Assembly: GCA_009663185.1 (NCBI GenBank)
Contig: VJZX01000001.1
Span: forward strand, 310,001-374,000
DNA length: 64,000 nucleotides
Direction of reading: 5' to 3'
Source: Isoptericola halalbus
GTDB lineage: Bacteria > Actinomycetota > Actinomycetes > Actinomycetales > Cellulomonadaceae
Shown: positions 28,662-37,305 of the stretch, in pieces
How the letters are laid out: each line of letters opens with the position of its first letter
Position numbering within the stretch: position 1 is the first letter of the stretch
Made by a program: the position numbers and the translations under genes
Notes under the pieces: model-generated
What the model saw: only the letters and a program-made list of their open reading frames with translations
Told to the model about the DNA's origin: nothing
Database searches by the model: none

Positions 28662-29534
28662 TCACGACAGCTCGGGGATGTCGTCCGACTTCAGCCACTC
28701 GGTGCGCAGCTGCTCGAGAGTGCCGTCCGCCTCGAGTGCCTCGACCGCCTCCGAGACGCAGGCCGTGAGCTCGGAGTCCTTGTCGAGCACGAGGCCGAGC
28801 TGCTCGGGCTCGCCCGCGTCGGGCAGCGTGCCGGCGACGTGCGTGTCCGGGAAGTACACCGTCGAGGCCGCCACGCCCTGGTCGACGTCCATGACCATCG
28901 CGTCGACCGTGCCCGACGTCAGCGCGGTCATGCCGTCGCCGGCGTTGTTGAACGGCACGATCTCGACGGCATCGCCCCACGCCGTCTCCGCGGCGTCGAG
29001 CGAGGTCTGCGACGCCGTCACGCCGACGCGCGCGCCCTCGAGGTCGGCGAGCGACGCCGCCTCGGCGTACTCGCCCTCGTCGGCGACGATGACTCCCTGG
29101 CGGCTCGTCAGGTACGGGCTCGAGAAGTCGACCGCCTGGGCCCGCTCCTCCGTGATGGTCGTCTGGTACGCGGCGACGTCGAACGGCTTGATCGCCGGGC
29201 TGATGATCTGCTCGAACGTGACCGTGACCCACTCGACGTCCTCGGCGGCGTAGCCGAGCTCCTCGGCGACCGCGTAGACGAGCGCCGACTCGAAGCCCTC
29301 GCCGCTCGTCGGCTCGCCCACGTACCACGGCTCGAACGGCTCGCCGGCTCCCACGGTCAGCGTTCCGTCGGTCAGCGTGGGCAGGTCGCCGGCGGCGCAC
29401 TCGGCGCCCGCACCGGCGTCGGTCGCCGCGGTCGTCTCAGGAGCCTCCGGCTCGCCGGGCTGCGAGCACGCGGCGAGCCCGAGAACGACGGCCGGGACCA
29501 GGGTGGCGGCGAGTGCGGGACGCGACGGGCGCAC
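28662..29534 (-). CDS. Amino acid ABC transporter substrate-binding lipoprotein
   Basis: A 290-residue extracellular solute-binding protein of family 3. The N-terminus is a lipoprotein signal with lipobox LAAC at Cys23, followed by an acidic, low-complexity linker. The mature part has GEPFEPWYVGEPTSGEGFES, FDVAAYQTTITEERAQAVDFS (the conserved sensing segment) and VGVTASQTS. The GTG at 29534 follows GGAAGG. It is the first gene of the operon. Two Cys in the mature protein may form a disulfide. Confidence 0.92.
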   Translation of the reverse strand: MRPSRPALAATLVPAVVLGLAACSQPGEPEAPETTAATDAGAGAECAAGDLPTLTDGTLTVGAGEPFEPWYVGEPTSGEGFESALVYAVAEELGYAAEDVEWVTVTFEQIISPAIKPFDVAAYQTTITEERAQAVDFSSPYLTSRQGVIVADEGEYAEAASLADLEGARVGVTASQTSLDAAETAWGDAVEIVPFNNAGDGMTALTSGTVDAMVMDVDQGVAASTVYFPDTHVAGTLPDAGEPEQLGLVLDKDSELTACVSEAVEALEADGTLEQLRTEWLKSDDIPELS

Positions 29535-29580
29535 GGCGGGGCCTTCCGTTCTGACGTGGGACGACGACGCCGAGCCTAGC

Positions 29581-30096
29581 TCAGGGGTGCACGTGCGCCC
29601 TGTTGCCCGTCCTCGCCGAGATGTCCTCCTCCGCCTGCCCGAGGAGCGCGTCGGCGAGCCGCCGCAGCGCGCGCCCGGCCGCGACCTCGTCCCCGATGAC
29701 GGGGACCTCCTGGTCGCCCGGATCCTTGCGCGCGTGCCCGACGCCACGCAGCGGCCCGACGTCGCCGTGCTCGGCCGGCCCGGCCACGAGGGTGGCCTCC
29801 GCCGTCGTGCTCCCCGACGACTCGACCACCGTCAGCTGCACGTGCCAGGTCGTCGACCGCGTCGGCACACCCGCGCCAGCGGTCGCCCGCTCGGTCGTGC
29901 CCTCGCTGCCGGGATCGTGCCGGACCACGGTGTCGGGCCCCGGGAAGACGAGCGACTCGTCCCCGGTGTCCGACCATCGCACCAGGTACGGCGGCGACCC
30001 GTCCGCGCTGCGCACGCTCACCACGACGCCCTCGCGCACCGCGGCACCCACCACGCCGGACGCCGTCACGATCCGGTCACCTACTGACGCCTTCAT
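29581..30096 (-). CDS. DUF1918-DUF1876 two-domain protein
   Basis: A 171-residue protein combining two small domains usually encoded separately or fused in actinobacteria. The N-terminal DUF1918 is SH3-like (VGDRIVTASGVVGAAVREGV, PYLVRWSDTGDESLVFPG). The C-terminal DUF1876 is a compact alpha/beta domain (TTWHVQLTVVESSGSTTAEA ending AEEDISARTG). Neither has a known activity. Such genes are often induced under stress or hypoxia in mycobacteria. The ATG at 30096 has GAGGACTG upstream. It stands alone between two operons. Confidence 0.85.
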   Translation of the reverse strand: MKASVGDRIVTASGVVGAAVREGVVVSVRSADGSPPYLVRWSDTGDESLVFPGPDTVVRHDPGSEGTTERATAGAGVPTRSTTWHVQLTVVESSGSTTAEATLVAGPAEHGDVGPLRGVGHARKDPGDQEVPVIGDEVAAGRALRRLADALLGQAEEDISARTGNRAHVHP

Positions 30097-30152
30097 GAGC
30101 AGTCCTCCGTCTCGTCGTCGAGCATCTGCATCGTGTTCCATCATGCGCCCGA

Positions 30153-30179
30153 CGCCGGAGGTTCGCCGAGGGTCCGGCG
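30153..30179. terminator. Possible terminator after the GH42 operon
   Basis: CGCCGGA (30153-30159) and TCCGGCG (30173-30179) form a 7-bp stem with a 13-base loop, 12 bp beyond the GH42 stop on the minus strand. Confidence 0.4.
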
Positions 30180-30190
30180 GGATCGTCCCG

Positions 30191-32293
30191 TCAGGTCTCG
30201 AGGAGCACCCGAACGTCCCACGGTCCGAGCGCGACGGTCTCCCCTGCTGCGAACGCGTCGTCGCCCAGCGCGTCCCGCACGGCGACGGGTACGGTGCACG
30301 GCGCCGGCTCCCAGGACCAGTTGTGCAGCACACGCAGCCGGGCTCCAATCCCGGTCGTCGCCGACGTCACGGTCACGGAGCCGGCGCGCAGCTCGCGCCA
30401 CGGGTCGCCGTCGGCCGGCACGAGCCAGTCGAGAAGCTCCCGGGCGAGCGTCCGGTCGGGCACGGTGCCCACGACCGTGACGCGACCTGCGCCCGCCCGG
30501 GCCGTCGTGATGGCGGAGAACCGCCCGTGGTGCGGGTGGTCGTAAGTGGCGACGACGTCGGCACCCTCGGCGCGCAGGGCGTCCGCCCAGCGGGTCGCCC
30601 GTCCTGACGCGGAGAACCCGTTCCCCTCGTCCCAGAGCTCCACGGGAGCGTCGAGGCTGGAGAACTCCTGGTAGCTCACGCCCGCGACGTCGGACAGCAG
30701 CGCGGGCTTGACCTCACGCCGGGCCCGCGCCTCGGTGTCGGCATAGGCCGTACGCGGTCCGAGCACCAGGTGCCCGCCCGCCTCCGCGTAGCGGCGCAGC
30801 CAGGTGAGCAGCTCGTCCGACGCGACGTACAGCGCGGGGACCAGCAGCACGAGCAGCTCGGCGGCGACGTCGCCCGGGTCGCGCAGGTCGCCCCCGGCGT
30901 CGTCGACGAGCTGGTTGTCGTGCACGATGCGGACTCCGGCGCCGGCGTCGAACGCGCCCCGGTAGAACGCCTCGACGATCTCCTCGTACGTGCGCGGGTC
31001 CGGCCGCCCGTCCGCCTCCCAGGCGGGCTGGCCCGCCAGCCCCCACAGGGACGGGTGCGACCAGACCAGGCCGACCGCGGCGTCGGGCACCAGCCCCTCG
31101 ACGAGCGGGCCGGCGGTGGCCAGCTCGCCGCCGAGCTGCGAGAGCTCGTCGTACACGCGACCGGGGCGCTGGTCGTGCGGGATGACGCCACCCCAGTAGG
31201 TCTCGGCGCCGTAGTGCAGCGTGTGCCAGTGCCAGTACTCGATCATGCGGGCGCCGCGGGCGACCATCGCCCACGCGACCTGGCGCCACTGGCCGTCGAA
31301 GGCCGGGTAGTTGGTGGCGGAGCCGCCGATCGACGCCGCGTTCGTCTCGGTGACGAGGAACGGCTCCTGCCGAGAGGAGTACATGCGGTCCGCGCTGTGG
31401 AAGACGGTCCACGTGCCCTGCGTGGCCCATCCCTGGCGGGCGCCGTCGGCCCCGGGCATCGCGAGCCCGTCCTGCATCGCGTAGTAGGGGTTGCCCGCCG
31501 TGACGTCGAGGTCCTCGGTCAGCCGCCGGTCCTCCAGAGCCGGGCGGCTGTAGGCCAGACACGTCGTGACGAACTTCTCCGGTCCGGCGAGCTCGCGCAC
31601 GATCTGGGCCTGCCAGGTGATGAACTCCGTCGTGAGCCGGGCCTGGAAGCGCCGCCACGCCAGGTCGTACTGCGGCTGGGCGTTGTTGTCGGGCGTCCAC
31701 AGGTCTGCCCAGGTGGACAGCCGGTGCGACCAGTAGACGAGGCCCCACTCCCGGTTGAGCGTCTCGATGTCGCCGTAGGTGCGCCGCAGGTCGTCCACGA
31801 ACGCCTGGAAGACACCGTGGTTGTGGAAGAGCTCGAGTCCGGGCTCGTTGTCGACCTGGAACCCGATCACCGCCGGGTGGTCGTGGTATCGCCCGACGAC
31901 GGCGCGGATGACGCGCTCGGCATGAAAGCGGTACGCGGGGTGCGTGAAGTCCATCTCCTGGCGCGCGCCCCAGCCGATGCGCTCGCCCGTGCGGCGCTCG
32001 GCCGCGATCTCGGGGTACTTGCGCGCGAGCCACGGCGGGACCGCGTAGGTCGGCGTGCCCAGGACGACCGAGATCCCCCGGGCGTGCGCCCCGTCGAGGA
32101 CCGGGGCGAGGTACTCGAGCTCGAACACCCCGTCCTCGGGCTCCCACGTCGACCAGGTCGACTCCCCCACCCGGATGACGGAGAACCCGGCCGCCTTCAT
32201 GAGGTCGAGGTCCTCGTCCAGCCGCGGGGACGGCTGGTACTCGTGGTAGTAGGCGGCGCCGAAGAGCACCGGCCGCGGCAGGTCTGTCGCCAC
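30191..32293 (-). CDS. Beta-galactosidase, glycoside hydrolase family 42
   Basis: Hydrolyses terminal beta-galactosides in the cytoplasm. There is no signal peptide. The 700-residue protein has the standard GH42 layout: a TIM barrel with acid/base Glu150 in QVDNEP and nucleophile Glu316 in LVTETN, a trimerisation Rossmann-like domain (about 400-620), and a small C-terminal beta domain. The start is GTG at 32293 behind AAAGGAA. It is the last gene of a lacI-SBP-malF-malG-bga operon, so its substrate is probably imported galacto-oligosaccharide or a plant galactan fragment. Alpha-arabinosidase side activity is known for the family. Confidence 0.95.
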   Translation of the reverse strand: MATDLPRPVLFGAAYYHEYQPSPRLDEDLDLMKAAGFSVIRVGESTWSTWEPEDGVFELEYLAPVLDGAHARGISVVLGTPTYAVPPWLARKYPEIAAERRTGERIGWGARQEMDFTHPAYRFHAERVIRAVVGRYHDHPAVIGFQVDNEPGLELFHNHGVFQAFVDDLRRTYGDIETLNREWGLVYWSHRLSTWADLWTPDNNAQPQYDLAWRRFQARLTTEFITWQAQIVRELAGPEKFVTTCLAYSRPALEDRRLTEDLDVTAGNPYYAMQDGLAMPGADGARQGWATQGTWTVFHSADRMYSSRQEPFLVTETNAASIGGSATNYPAFDGQWRQVAWAMVARGARMIEYWHWHTLHYGAETYWGGVIPHDQRPGRVYDELSQLGGELATAGPLVEGLVPDAAVGLVWSHPSLWGLAGQPAWEADGRPDPRTYEEIVEAFYRGAFDAGAGVRIVHDNQLVDDAGGDLRDPGDVAAELLVLLVPALYVASDELLTWLRRYAEAGGHLVLGPRTAYADTEARARREVKPALLSDVAGVSYQEFSSLDAPVELWDEGNGFSASGRATRWADALRAEGADVVATYDHPHHGRFSAITTARAGAGRVTVVGTVPDRTLARELLDWLVPADGDPWRELRAGSVTVTSATTGIGARLRVLHNWSWEPAPCTVPVAVRDALGDDAFAAGETVALGPWDVRVLLET

Positions 32294-32340
32294 GGTGTTC
32301 CTTTCGCTGGAGGGGTCGTCGGAGGGGTTGTTGCGCAGGG

Positions 32341-33255
32341 TCACTGCTTGACCCCGCCGGTCGTCAGGCCGGACTGCCAGTAGCGCTGCAGGAACAGGAA
32401 GGCCACGACGAGCGGGATGATCGAGACGAGCGACCCGGTGATGACCATCGAGAACAGCGCCTGCGAGCCCGCGCCGGCCTGGGAGGTCGCCTGCCACTGC
32501 GCCAGCCCGACGGTGAGCGGATACCACTCGGGGCTGTTGAGCATGATCAGCGGGAGGAAGTAGTTGTTCCACGTCGCCACGAGCGCGAACAGCAGCACGG
32601 TGATGAAGCCGGGGGCGAGGAGCCGCAGCACGATCTGCACGAAGATCCGGAACTCTCCCGCGCCGTCGACGCGCGCTGCCTCGAGCAGGGTGTCGGGCAC
32701 CGCGCTCTCGGCGTAGACGCGCATGAGGTAGACCCCGAACGGGCTCACGAGCGACGGCAGGATCACGGCCCAGGGAGTGTCCGTCAGCCCCACCTTGGCG
32801 AACAGCAGGTACGTCGGGATCGCCAGCGCGGTCAGCGGGATCATGATCGCGCCCAGGACGAACGCGAACAGCGCGTTGCTTCCGCGGAACCGCAGCTTGG
32901 CGAACGCGTACCCGGCCGCCGTCGCGAGCGCCGCCGCCCCGATCGCCGCCGTTCCCGCGTACAGGATCGTGTTGCGCGCCCAGGTGAGGTAGATGCCACC
33001 CTGGCGCGTGAACACGTCGCGCAGGTTGTCGCCGATGTTCACCTCGTCGGCGAACCACAGGCCGAACGACGAGAAGAGGTCCGCGTTGGACTTGGTCGAC
33101 GCGACGACGAGCCACCACAGCGGCAGCAGGAAGTACGCGACGGCGGCCAGGAGTCCGATAGTCAGGATCCAGCTCGGCTTGGCCTGTGCGCCTCGACGGC
33201 GACGCCGGGCGACCGGGCGGGCCTCGGTCGTGGACGGGACCTTTGTCGTGGTCAC
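32341..33255 (-). CDS. Sugar ABC transporter permease, MalG type
   Basis: A 304-residue inner-membrane subunit with six helices and an N-terminal basic cytoplasmic tail. The EAA coupling loop reads EAARVDGAGEFRIFVQIVLR, and the C-terminus ends with the typical FLFLQRYWQSGLTTGGVKQ. The GTG start overlaps the upstream permease stop (GTGA). It pairs with that permease as a heterodimer. No ATPase gene is present in the operon, so a shared MsiK-like ATPase encoded elsewhere is expected, as is usual in actinobacteria. Confidence 0.94.
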   Translation of the reverse strand: MTTTKVPSTTEARPVARRRRRGAQAKPSWILTIGLLAAVAYFLLPLWWLVVASTKSNADLFSSFGLWFADEVNIGDNLRDVFTRQGGIYLTWARNTILYAGTAAIGAAALATAAGYAFAKLRFRGSNALFAFVLGAIMIPLTALAIPTYLLFAKVGLTDTPWAVILPSLVSPFGVYLMRVYAESAVPDTLLEAARVDGAGEFRIFVQIVLRLLAPGFITVLLFALVATWNNYFLPLIMLNSPEWYPLTVGLAQWQATSQAGAGSQALFSMVITGSLVSIIPLVVAFLFLQRYWQSGLTTGGVKQ

Positions 33256-34199
33256 GAGGCACGCTCCTTGCGCAGGGCGCCCAGCTGGACGACGTACGAG
33301 ACGATCATGATGACGAAGCCGAGCAGGAACGCGAGCGCCGCGGCGTAGTTCACCTCGCGCCCGATGAACGCGATGTTGTAGGCGTACAGGTTGGGCGTGT
33401 AGCCGATGCCGATGACGTTGGGCGCGATCGTGGCGAGGATGCTCGGCTCGTTGAACAGCTGGAAGGTACCGATCACCGAGAAGATGGTGGTCAGCAGGAG
33501 CGCCGGCCGGATCGCGGGGATCTTGATCGACCAGGCGACGCGGATCTCGCCCGCCCCGTCGACGCGCGCGGCCTCGTAGACCTCGGAGGGGATCGCCCGC
33601 AGCGCGGCGAACATGATGATCATGTTGTAGCCGACGAAGCTCCACGTGACGATGTTCATGATCGAGTAGAGCATCAGGTCCCGGGACAGGAAGTTGGGAG
33701 CCGTCGTCCCCAGGTCGCGGGCGAACTGGGCGAACGGCCCGAAGTTCCGTCCGTACAGGTACCCCCACATGAGGGCGGCGATGACCCCCGGCACGGCGTA
33801 GGGAACGAAGATGCTCAGCCGCACGAAGCGCTTCAGACGGAGTCGCCCGCTGTCGAGGACCAGCGCGAACAGCAGGGCGAAGCCGAGCATGATCGGCACC
33901 TGGATGACCAGGAACTGCACCATGCGCAGCACGCCCGCGATGAACGTGTTGTCCTGCACGGCCCGCACGTAGTTGTCGAACCCCACGAAGGCGTTCCCGC
34001 CGATGAGCTGCACCCGGAAGAAGGACAGATAACCCGAATACACCAGCGGCACGACGAGCATCGCGACGAAGACGACCAGGAACGGCAGGACGAACAGGTA
34101 GCCGGCGCGCGCCTCTCGATACTGCAGCCCGGCCCCGTGCGCGCGGCCGGTAGGGGTCTCGCCGCGCTGCACCTCGGTCGTCGTGGTGGTGGACGCCAT
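33252..34199 (-). CDS. Sugar ABC transporter permease, MalF type
   Basis: A 315-residue membrane subunit with six helices, starting after a short hydrophilic N-terminus rich in Thr. The coupling loop is EAARVDGAGEIRVAWSIKIP. The ATG at 34199 has a strong AGGAGG site. It works with the following MalG-type permease to import the ligand of the upstream binding protein. Confidence 0.94.
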   Translation of the reverse strand: MASTTTTTEVQRGETPTGRAHGAGLQYREARAGYLFVLPFLVVFVAMLVVPLVYSGYLSFFRVQLIGGNAFVGFDNYVRAVQDNTFIAGVLRMVQFLVIQVPIMLGFALLFALVLDSGRLRLKRFVRLSIFVPYAVPGVIAALMWGYLYGRNFGPFAQFARDLGTTAPNFLSRDLMLYSIMNIVTWSFVGYNMIIMFAALRAIPSEVYEAARVDGAGEIRVAWSIKIPAIRPALLLTTIFSVIGTFQLFNEPSILATIAPNVIGIGYTPNLYAYNIAFIGREVNYAAALAFLLGFVIMIVSYVVQLGALRKERAS

Positions 34200-34267
34200 C
34201 GCCCGCCACCTCCTTTCGGATCGTGGTGGACGGGCCACGCGCTCGGCCCGGCCCGTCCACCGAGGTG

Positions 34268-35638
34268 TCACTCGACGGTGAAGCCCTGGCCCTCGGCGTA
34301 GGACACCAGCTCGGCCTGCCACGCCTCGAGGCCGGCGACCATGTCGCCGCGCTGAGAGATGGCGTCGCCGAGCGTCTCGTTGAACGCCGAGTACGCGAAG
34401 TCCATGAACGGCAGCCACTGCATGTCGGTGGACACCGTCCCGGAGATCTCGGCGAACAGCTCGTTGACCCGCTGGCCGCCGTAGAACTCGGACTCCTGCT
34501 CGACCCACTCAGGATCCTCAAGGATCTCTGTCGAGGCCGGGAACAGGAACTGCTCGGTCGCGAACCGGAGCGCCGGCTCGTGCTCGATGTTGATCCACCG
34601 CGCGAGCTCGGCGGCCTGGATGGGGTTGTCGGACTGGTTCAGCACGACGTCGGTCGAGCCGCCCCAGTTCCCCGCGACGTTCTCACCGGCCGACCACTGC
34701 GGCAGCGGCGCCGCGCGCCACTTGCCGCTCGTGTTGCCGGCTGTGCCCTGGAGGAAGACCGGGCCCCAGGCGGCCGTCTGCCAGCTCGCGTACTTGCCGT
34801 TGGCGAGACCCTGGTACCACTGGTCGTTGAAGTCGGCGTCCACCCCGACGACGTCGTCCTGGACGAGGTCTTGCCAGAACTCGACGACCTGCCGCACCTC
34901 GGGCGAGTCGACCGCGATCGTGACGGTCTCCTCGCCGTCGTAGCCGAACGGCCGCGCACCGGCCTGCCACATGAGGCCGACGAGCTGACCCGGATCGTTG
35001 CCCGGCAGGTTGGTCAGGTAGCTGTCGGGGTTGGCCTCGCGGAAGTCGCGCGCCGCCTGGGCGAAGTCGTCCCAGGTCTCGGGCACCTCGATGCCGGCCT
35101 CGGACAGCAGGTCCTCCCGGTACAGGTTTCCCATCGGTCCCGTGTCCTGCGGGACGGCGTAGACCGAGTCGCCATCGCTGACCTGCTGCCAGACCCACTC
35201 CGGGAACATGTCCCCCAGGTCGTCGGGCAGGTACGGCGCCAGGTCGAGGAGGTCGTCGGTCACCCGGAACGACTGCAGGTGCTGGAACTCGATCTGAGCC
35301 ACGTCGGGGGCACCACTGCCGGCCTGCAGGGCCGTGCGCAGCTGCTGGTAGTGCTCGGCCCCGGCGCCGACGTTGACGAGCTCGACGTCGATCTCGGGGT
35401 AGGCCTCCATGAACATGTCGACCTGGTTCTGGATGTCGGGCACCCAGGTCCAGAAGGTCAGCTCGGTCGGCGTGCTCATCGCCTCGTCGAACTCCTCCTG
35501 CGTGATCTCCTCGGCGGGTGCGGCGTCGCCGTCGCCCCCGTCACCGTCACCGTCACCGCCGCCCCCGCATGCTGCGAGGACCAGGGACCCCGCTGCGAGG
35601 GCCGACGCGATGGCAGCTCGGCGCTGGTTGGTTCGCAT
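34268..35638 (-). CDS. Sugar ABC transporter substrate-binding lipoprotein
   Basis: A 456-residue family 1 extracellular solute-binding protein. The signal peptide ends at lipobox LAAC with Cys24, followed by a Gly/Asp repeat linker (GGGGDGDGDGGDGD). The mature part contains ELTFWTWVPDIQNQ and the usual family segment YAVPQDTGPMGNLYREDLL. It starts 4 bp after the lacI stop, and its ribosome site AAGGAAGCAGG lies within the last lacI codons, so translation is likely coupled. A beta-galactoside ligand is suggested by the operon only. Confidence 0.93.
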   Translation of the reverse strand: MRTNQRRAAIASALAAGSLVLAACGGGGDGDGDGGDGDAAPAEEITQEEFDEAMSTPTELTFWTWVPDIQNQVDMFMEAYPEIDVELVNVGAGAEHYQQLRTALQAGSGAPDVAQIEFQHLQSFRVTDDLLDLAPYLPDDLGDMFPEWVWQQVSDGDSVYAVPQDTGPMGNLYREDLLSEAGIEVPETWDDFAQAARDFREANPDSYLTNLPGNDPGQLVGLMWQAGARPFGYDGEETVTIAVDSPEVRQVVEFWQDLVQDDVVGVDADFNDQWYQGLANGKYASWQTAAWGPVFLQGTAGNTSGKWRAAPLPQWSAGENVAGNWGGSTDVVLNQSDNPIQAAELARWINIEHEPALRFATEQFLFPASTEILEDPEWVEQESEFYGGQRVNELFAEISGTVSTDMQWLPFMDFAYSAFNETLGDAISQRGDMVAGLEAWQAELVSYAEGQGFTVE

Positions 35639-35642
35639 GTCA

Positions 35643-36755
35643 CTACCTGCTTCCTTGTGGGTGCATGGCTTGCTGGGGTCGGTCGATCGGTTCGGGGCGG
35701 GTCGCCTGCCGGTGCGGCGGAGGCCCGCTGCTCGCACGCACGACGAGCTCGACGGGAATGACCACGCTGTGCACCGGCGCCGGGCCGCCGTTGCTCCCGA
35801 GCCGGGCGAGCAGCTCGGCGACGGCACGCCGGCCGGTGGCACCGAAGTCCTGGCGCACGGTGGTGAGCGGGATGAACAGGTGCTCCGCCTCGGGGACGTC
35901 GTCGAACCCGACGATCGAGAAATCCTCAGGGATGCGCCGGCCTGCCTCGTAGAACGCACGCATGATGCCGAGGGCCATCTGGTCGTTGGCCGCGAACACG
36001 GCGGTGACATCGCCTCGGGCGACGAGCTCCCGCCCGACGGCGTACCCCGTGCCCGGCGTCCAGTCGCCCTCGATCGGCTCCGGGACGACGGCGCCGGCCG
36101 CTTCCAGCGCGTCGCGCCAGCCGTCGGCGCGCTCTCGGGCGGGGTGCCACGACATCGGGCCCGAGAGGTGCCAGACGGTCCGGTGGCCCAGCTCCAGGAG
36201 GTGCTCGGTCGCCGCACGGGCGCCGCCGCGCTGGTCCGGGACCACGGTGGGAAGCATGAGGTCGCCAGGGAGCCGGTCGAGCGAGACCGCGGGGATCCGC
36301 TGCAGCAGGCCGTCGGCCTCGATCGGCGCCATGTGCACCGGTGTGGCGAGCACGATGCCGTCGACCCCGTGCTCGACCAGCTCGCGCACGGCACGGACCA
36401 GCTCGTCGGGCGTGGCCTCGAAGGTGGACGACACGACGACCGAGTACCCCGCCTCCCAGGCGGCGCGCTCGAGGCCGAAGAGCTGCGACGTCGGGCCGAA
36501 GCGGGCAGTGCCGGGGGTCACCGCGCCGATGACGCGGCTGCGGCGGGCGGCCAGCGCGCGGGCCGCGGCGTTGGGCCGGTAGCCGAGCTCGCGCACGGCG
36601 GCCAGGACCCGGTCGCGGAGCGCGGGCCGCACGTTGGGCTCCCCGTTGACGACGCGCGAGACGGTCTTGAGCGACACGCCCGCTCGACGGGCGACGTCGG
36701 CCATGACCGGCCGGGACGCCTGTCTCTGCACCTGTGGTCTCTGCACCTGTGGCAC
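35643..36755 (-). CDS. LacI-family regulator of the beta-galactoside operon
   Basis: A 370-residue repressor with an N-terminal HTH (MADVARRAGVSLKTVSRVVNG) and a periplasmic-binding-like effector domain. It is the first gene of its operon. A perfect 18-bp operator (36768-36785) lies just upstream of the chosen GTG at 36755, which follows GGGAGGG. Starting further upstream would place the operator inside the coding region. The N-terminal extension contains PQVQR twice, encoded by a 15-bp tandem repeat (36723-36752). Autoregulation together with the transporter and GH42 genes is inferred. Confidence 0.9.
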   Translation of the reverse strand: MPQVQRPQVQRQASRPVMADVARRAGVSLKTVSRVVNGEPNVRPALRDRVLAAVRELGYRPNAAARALAARRSRVIGAVTPGTARFGPTSQLFGLERAAWEAGYSVVVSSTFEATPDELVRAVRELVEHGVDGIVLATPVHMAPIEADGLLQRIPAVSLDRLPGDLMLPTVVPDQRGGARAATEHLLELGHRTVWHLSGPMSWHPARERADGWRDALEAAGAVVPEPIEGDWTPGTGYAVGRELVARGDVTAVFAANDQMALGIMRAFYEAGRRIPEDFSIVGFDDVPEAEHLFIPLTTVRQDFGATGRRAVAELLARLGSNGGPAPVHSVVIPVELVVRASSGPPPHRQATRPEPIDRPQQAMHPQGSR

Positions 36756-36767
36756 GGCCCTCCCTCT

Positions 36768-36785
36768 GTTGACAGCGCTGTCAAC
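36768..36785. promoter_or_regulatory. LacI-type operator, perfect 18-bp palindrome
   Basis: GTTGACAGCGCTGTCAAC is fully symmetric with the central CG-flanked core typical of LacI-family operators. It sits 13 bp upstream of the lacI start at the head of the GH42 operon. Confidence 0.8.
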
Positions 36786-36890
36786 TGCGGACGTCTTCAC
36801 ACTCCGGCACGCGCGCCGAGGATGTCAAGGGGCGTACACACGGACGTGATGGAGTCGTGACCCGACCGTGTCTCGCACTTCACTGCGCGA

Positions 36891-37148
36891 TCAGTGTTCG
36901 TGGACATGGTCGCCGTGCTGGTAGTGCCGGTGACCGTCGTGGACGTGGTCCAGATGATCGCCGTGCTCCACCGTCTCGCACCCGTCCCCCGCTGCATGAG
37001 GGCCGCCCGGGTGGTCGACGTGGATCTTCTCCCCAGCGTGACGCTCGTCGCCGTAGAGGTGGTCGATGTGGTCCTCGTGCTCGACCGTCTCGCGGCCGTC
37101 ACCGGGGAGGTGCTCGCGACCGTGCACCTCGCTGTGCCCCGTGGTCAT
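36891..37148 (-). CDS. Histidine-rich small protein with two internal repeats
   Basis: An 85-residue protein with 20 histidines and one cysteine, probably metal-binding. Two repeats are visible: residues 16-46 (GDGRETVEHEDHIDHLYGDE...) and 54-85 (GDGCETVEHGDHLDHVHDGH...). The second matches the common actinobacterial His-rich small protein type with HGDHxDHVHDGHRH. The first is a diverged copy in which several His are replaced. ATG at 37148 follows GGAAGGACGG. No zinc transporter or Zur gene is adjacent. Zinc or nickel storage or buffering is an inference from composition. Confidence 0.75.
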   Translation of the reverse strand: MTTGHSEVHGREHLPGDGRETVEHEDHIDHLYGDERHAGEKIHVDHPGGPHAAGDGCETVEHGDHLDHVHDGHRHYQHGDHVHEH

Positions 37149-37220
37149 GGTCCGTCCTTCCTGGTCCGGTCCGTGCCGCTCCAGCATCACCTGGCGTGAT
37201 TCGGCCCACAAGTCACCGAA

Positions 37221-37253
37221 GGCCTGCGGTCGGCGTCGTGCCGACCGCAGGCC
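37221..37253. terminator. Terminator after the GH32 gene
   Basis: Arms 37221-37234 and 37240-37253 are a perfect 14-bp inverted repeat with a 5-base loop, 53 bp beyond the GH32 stop on the minus strand. Confidence 0.75.
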
Positions 37254-37305
37254 CTCGTGGAGGGTCCGGGGCGCGAGGCGGTCTGTCCCGCGCCCCCGAC
37301 CGGTC

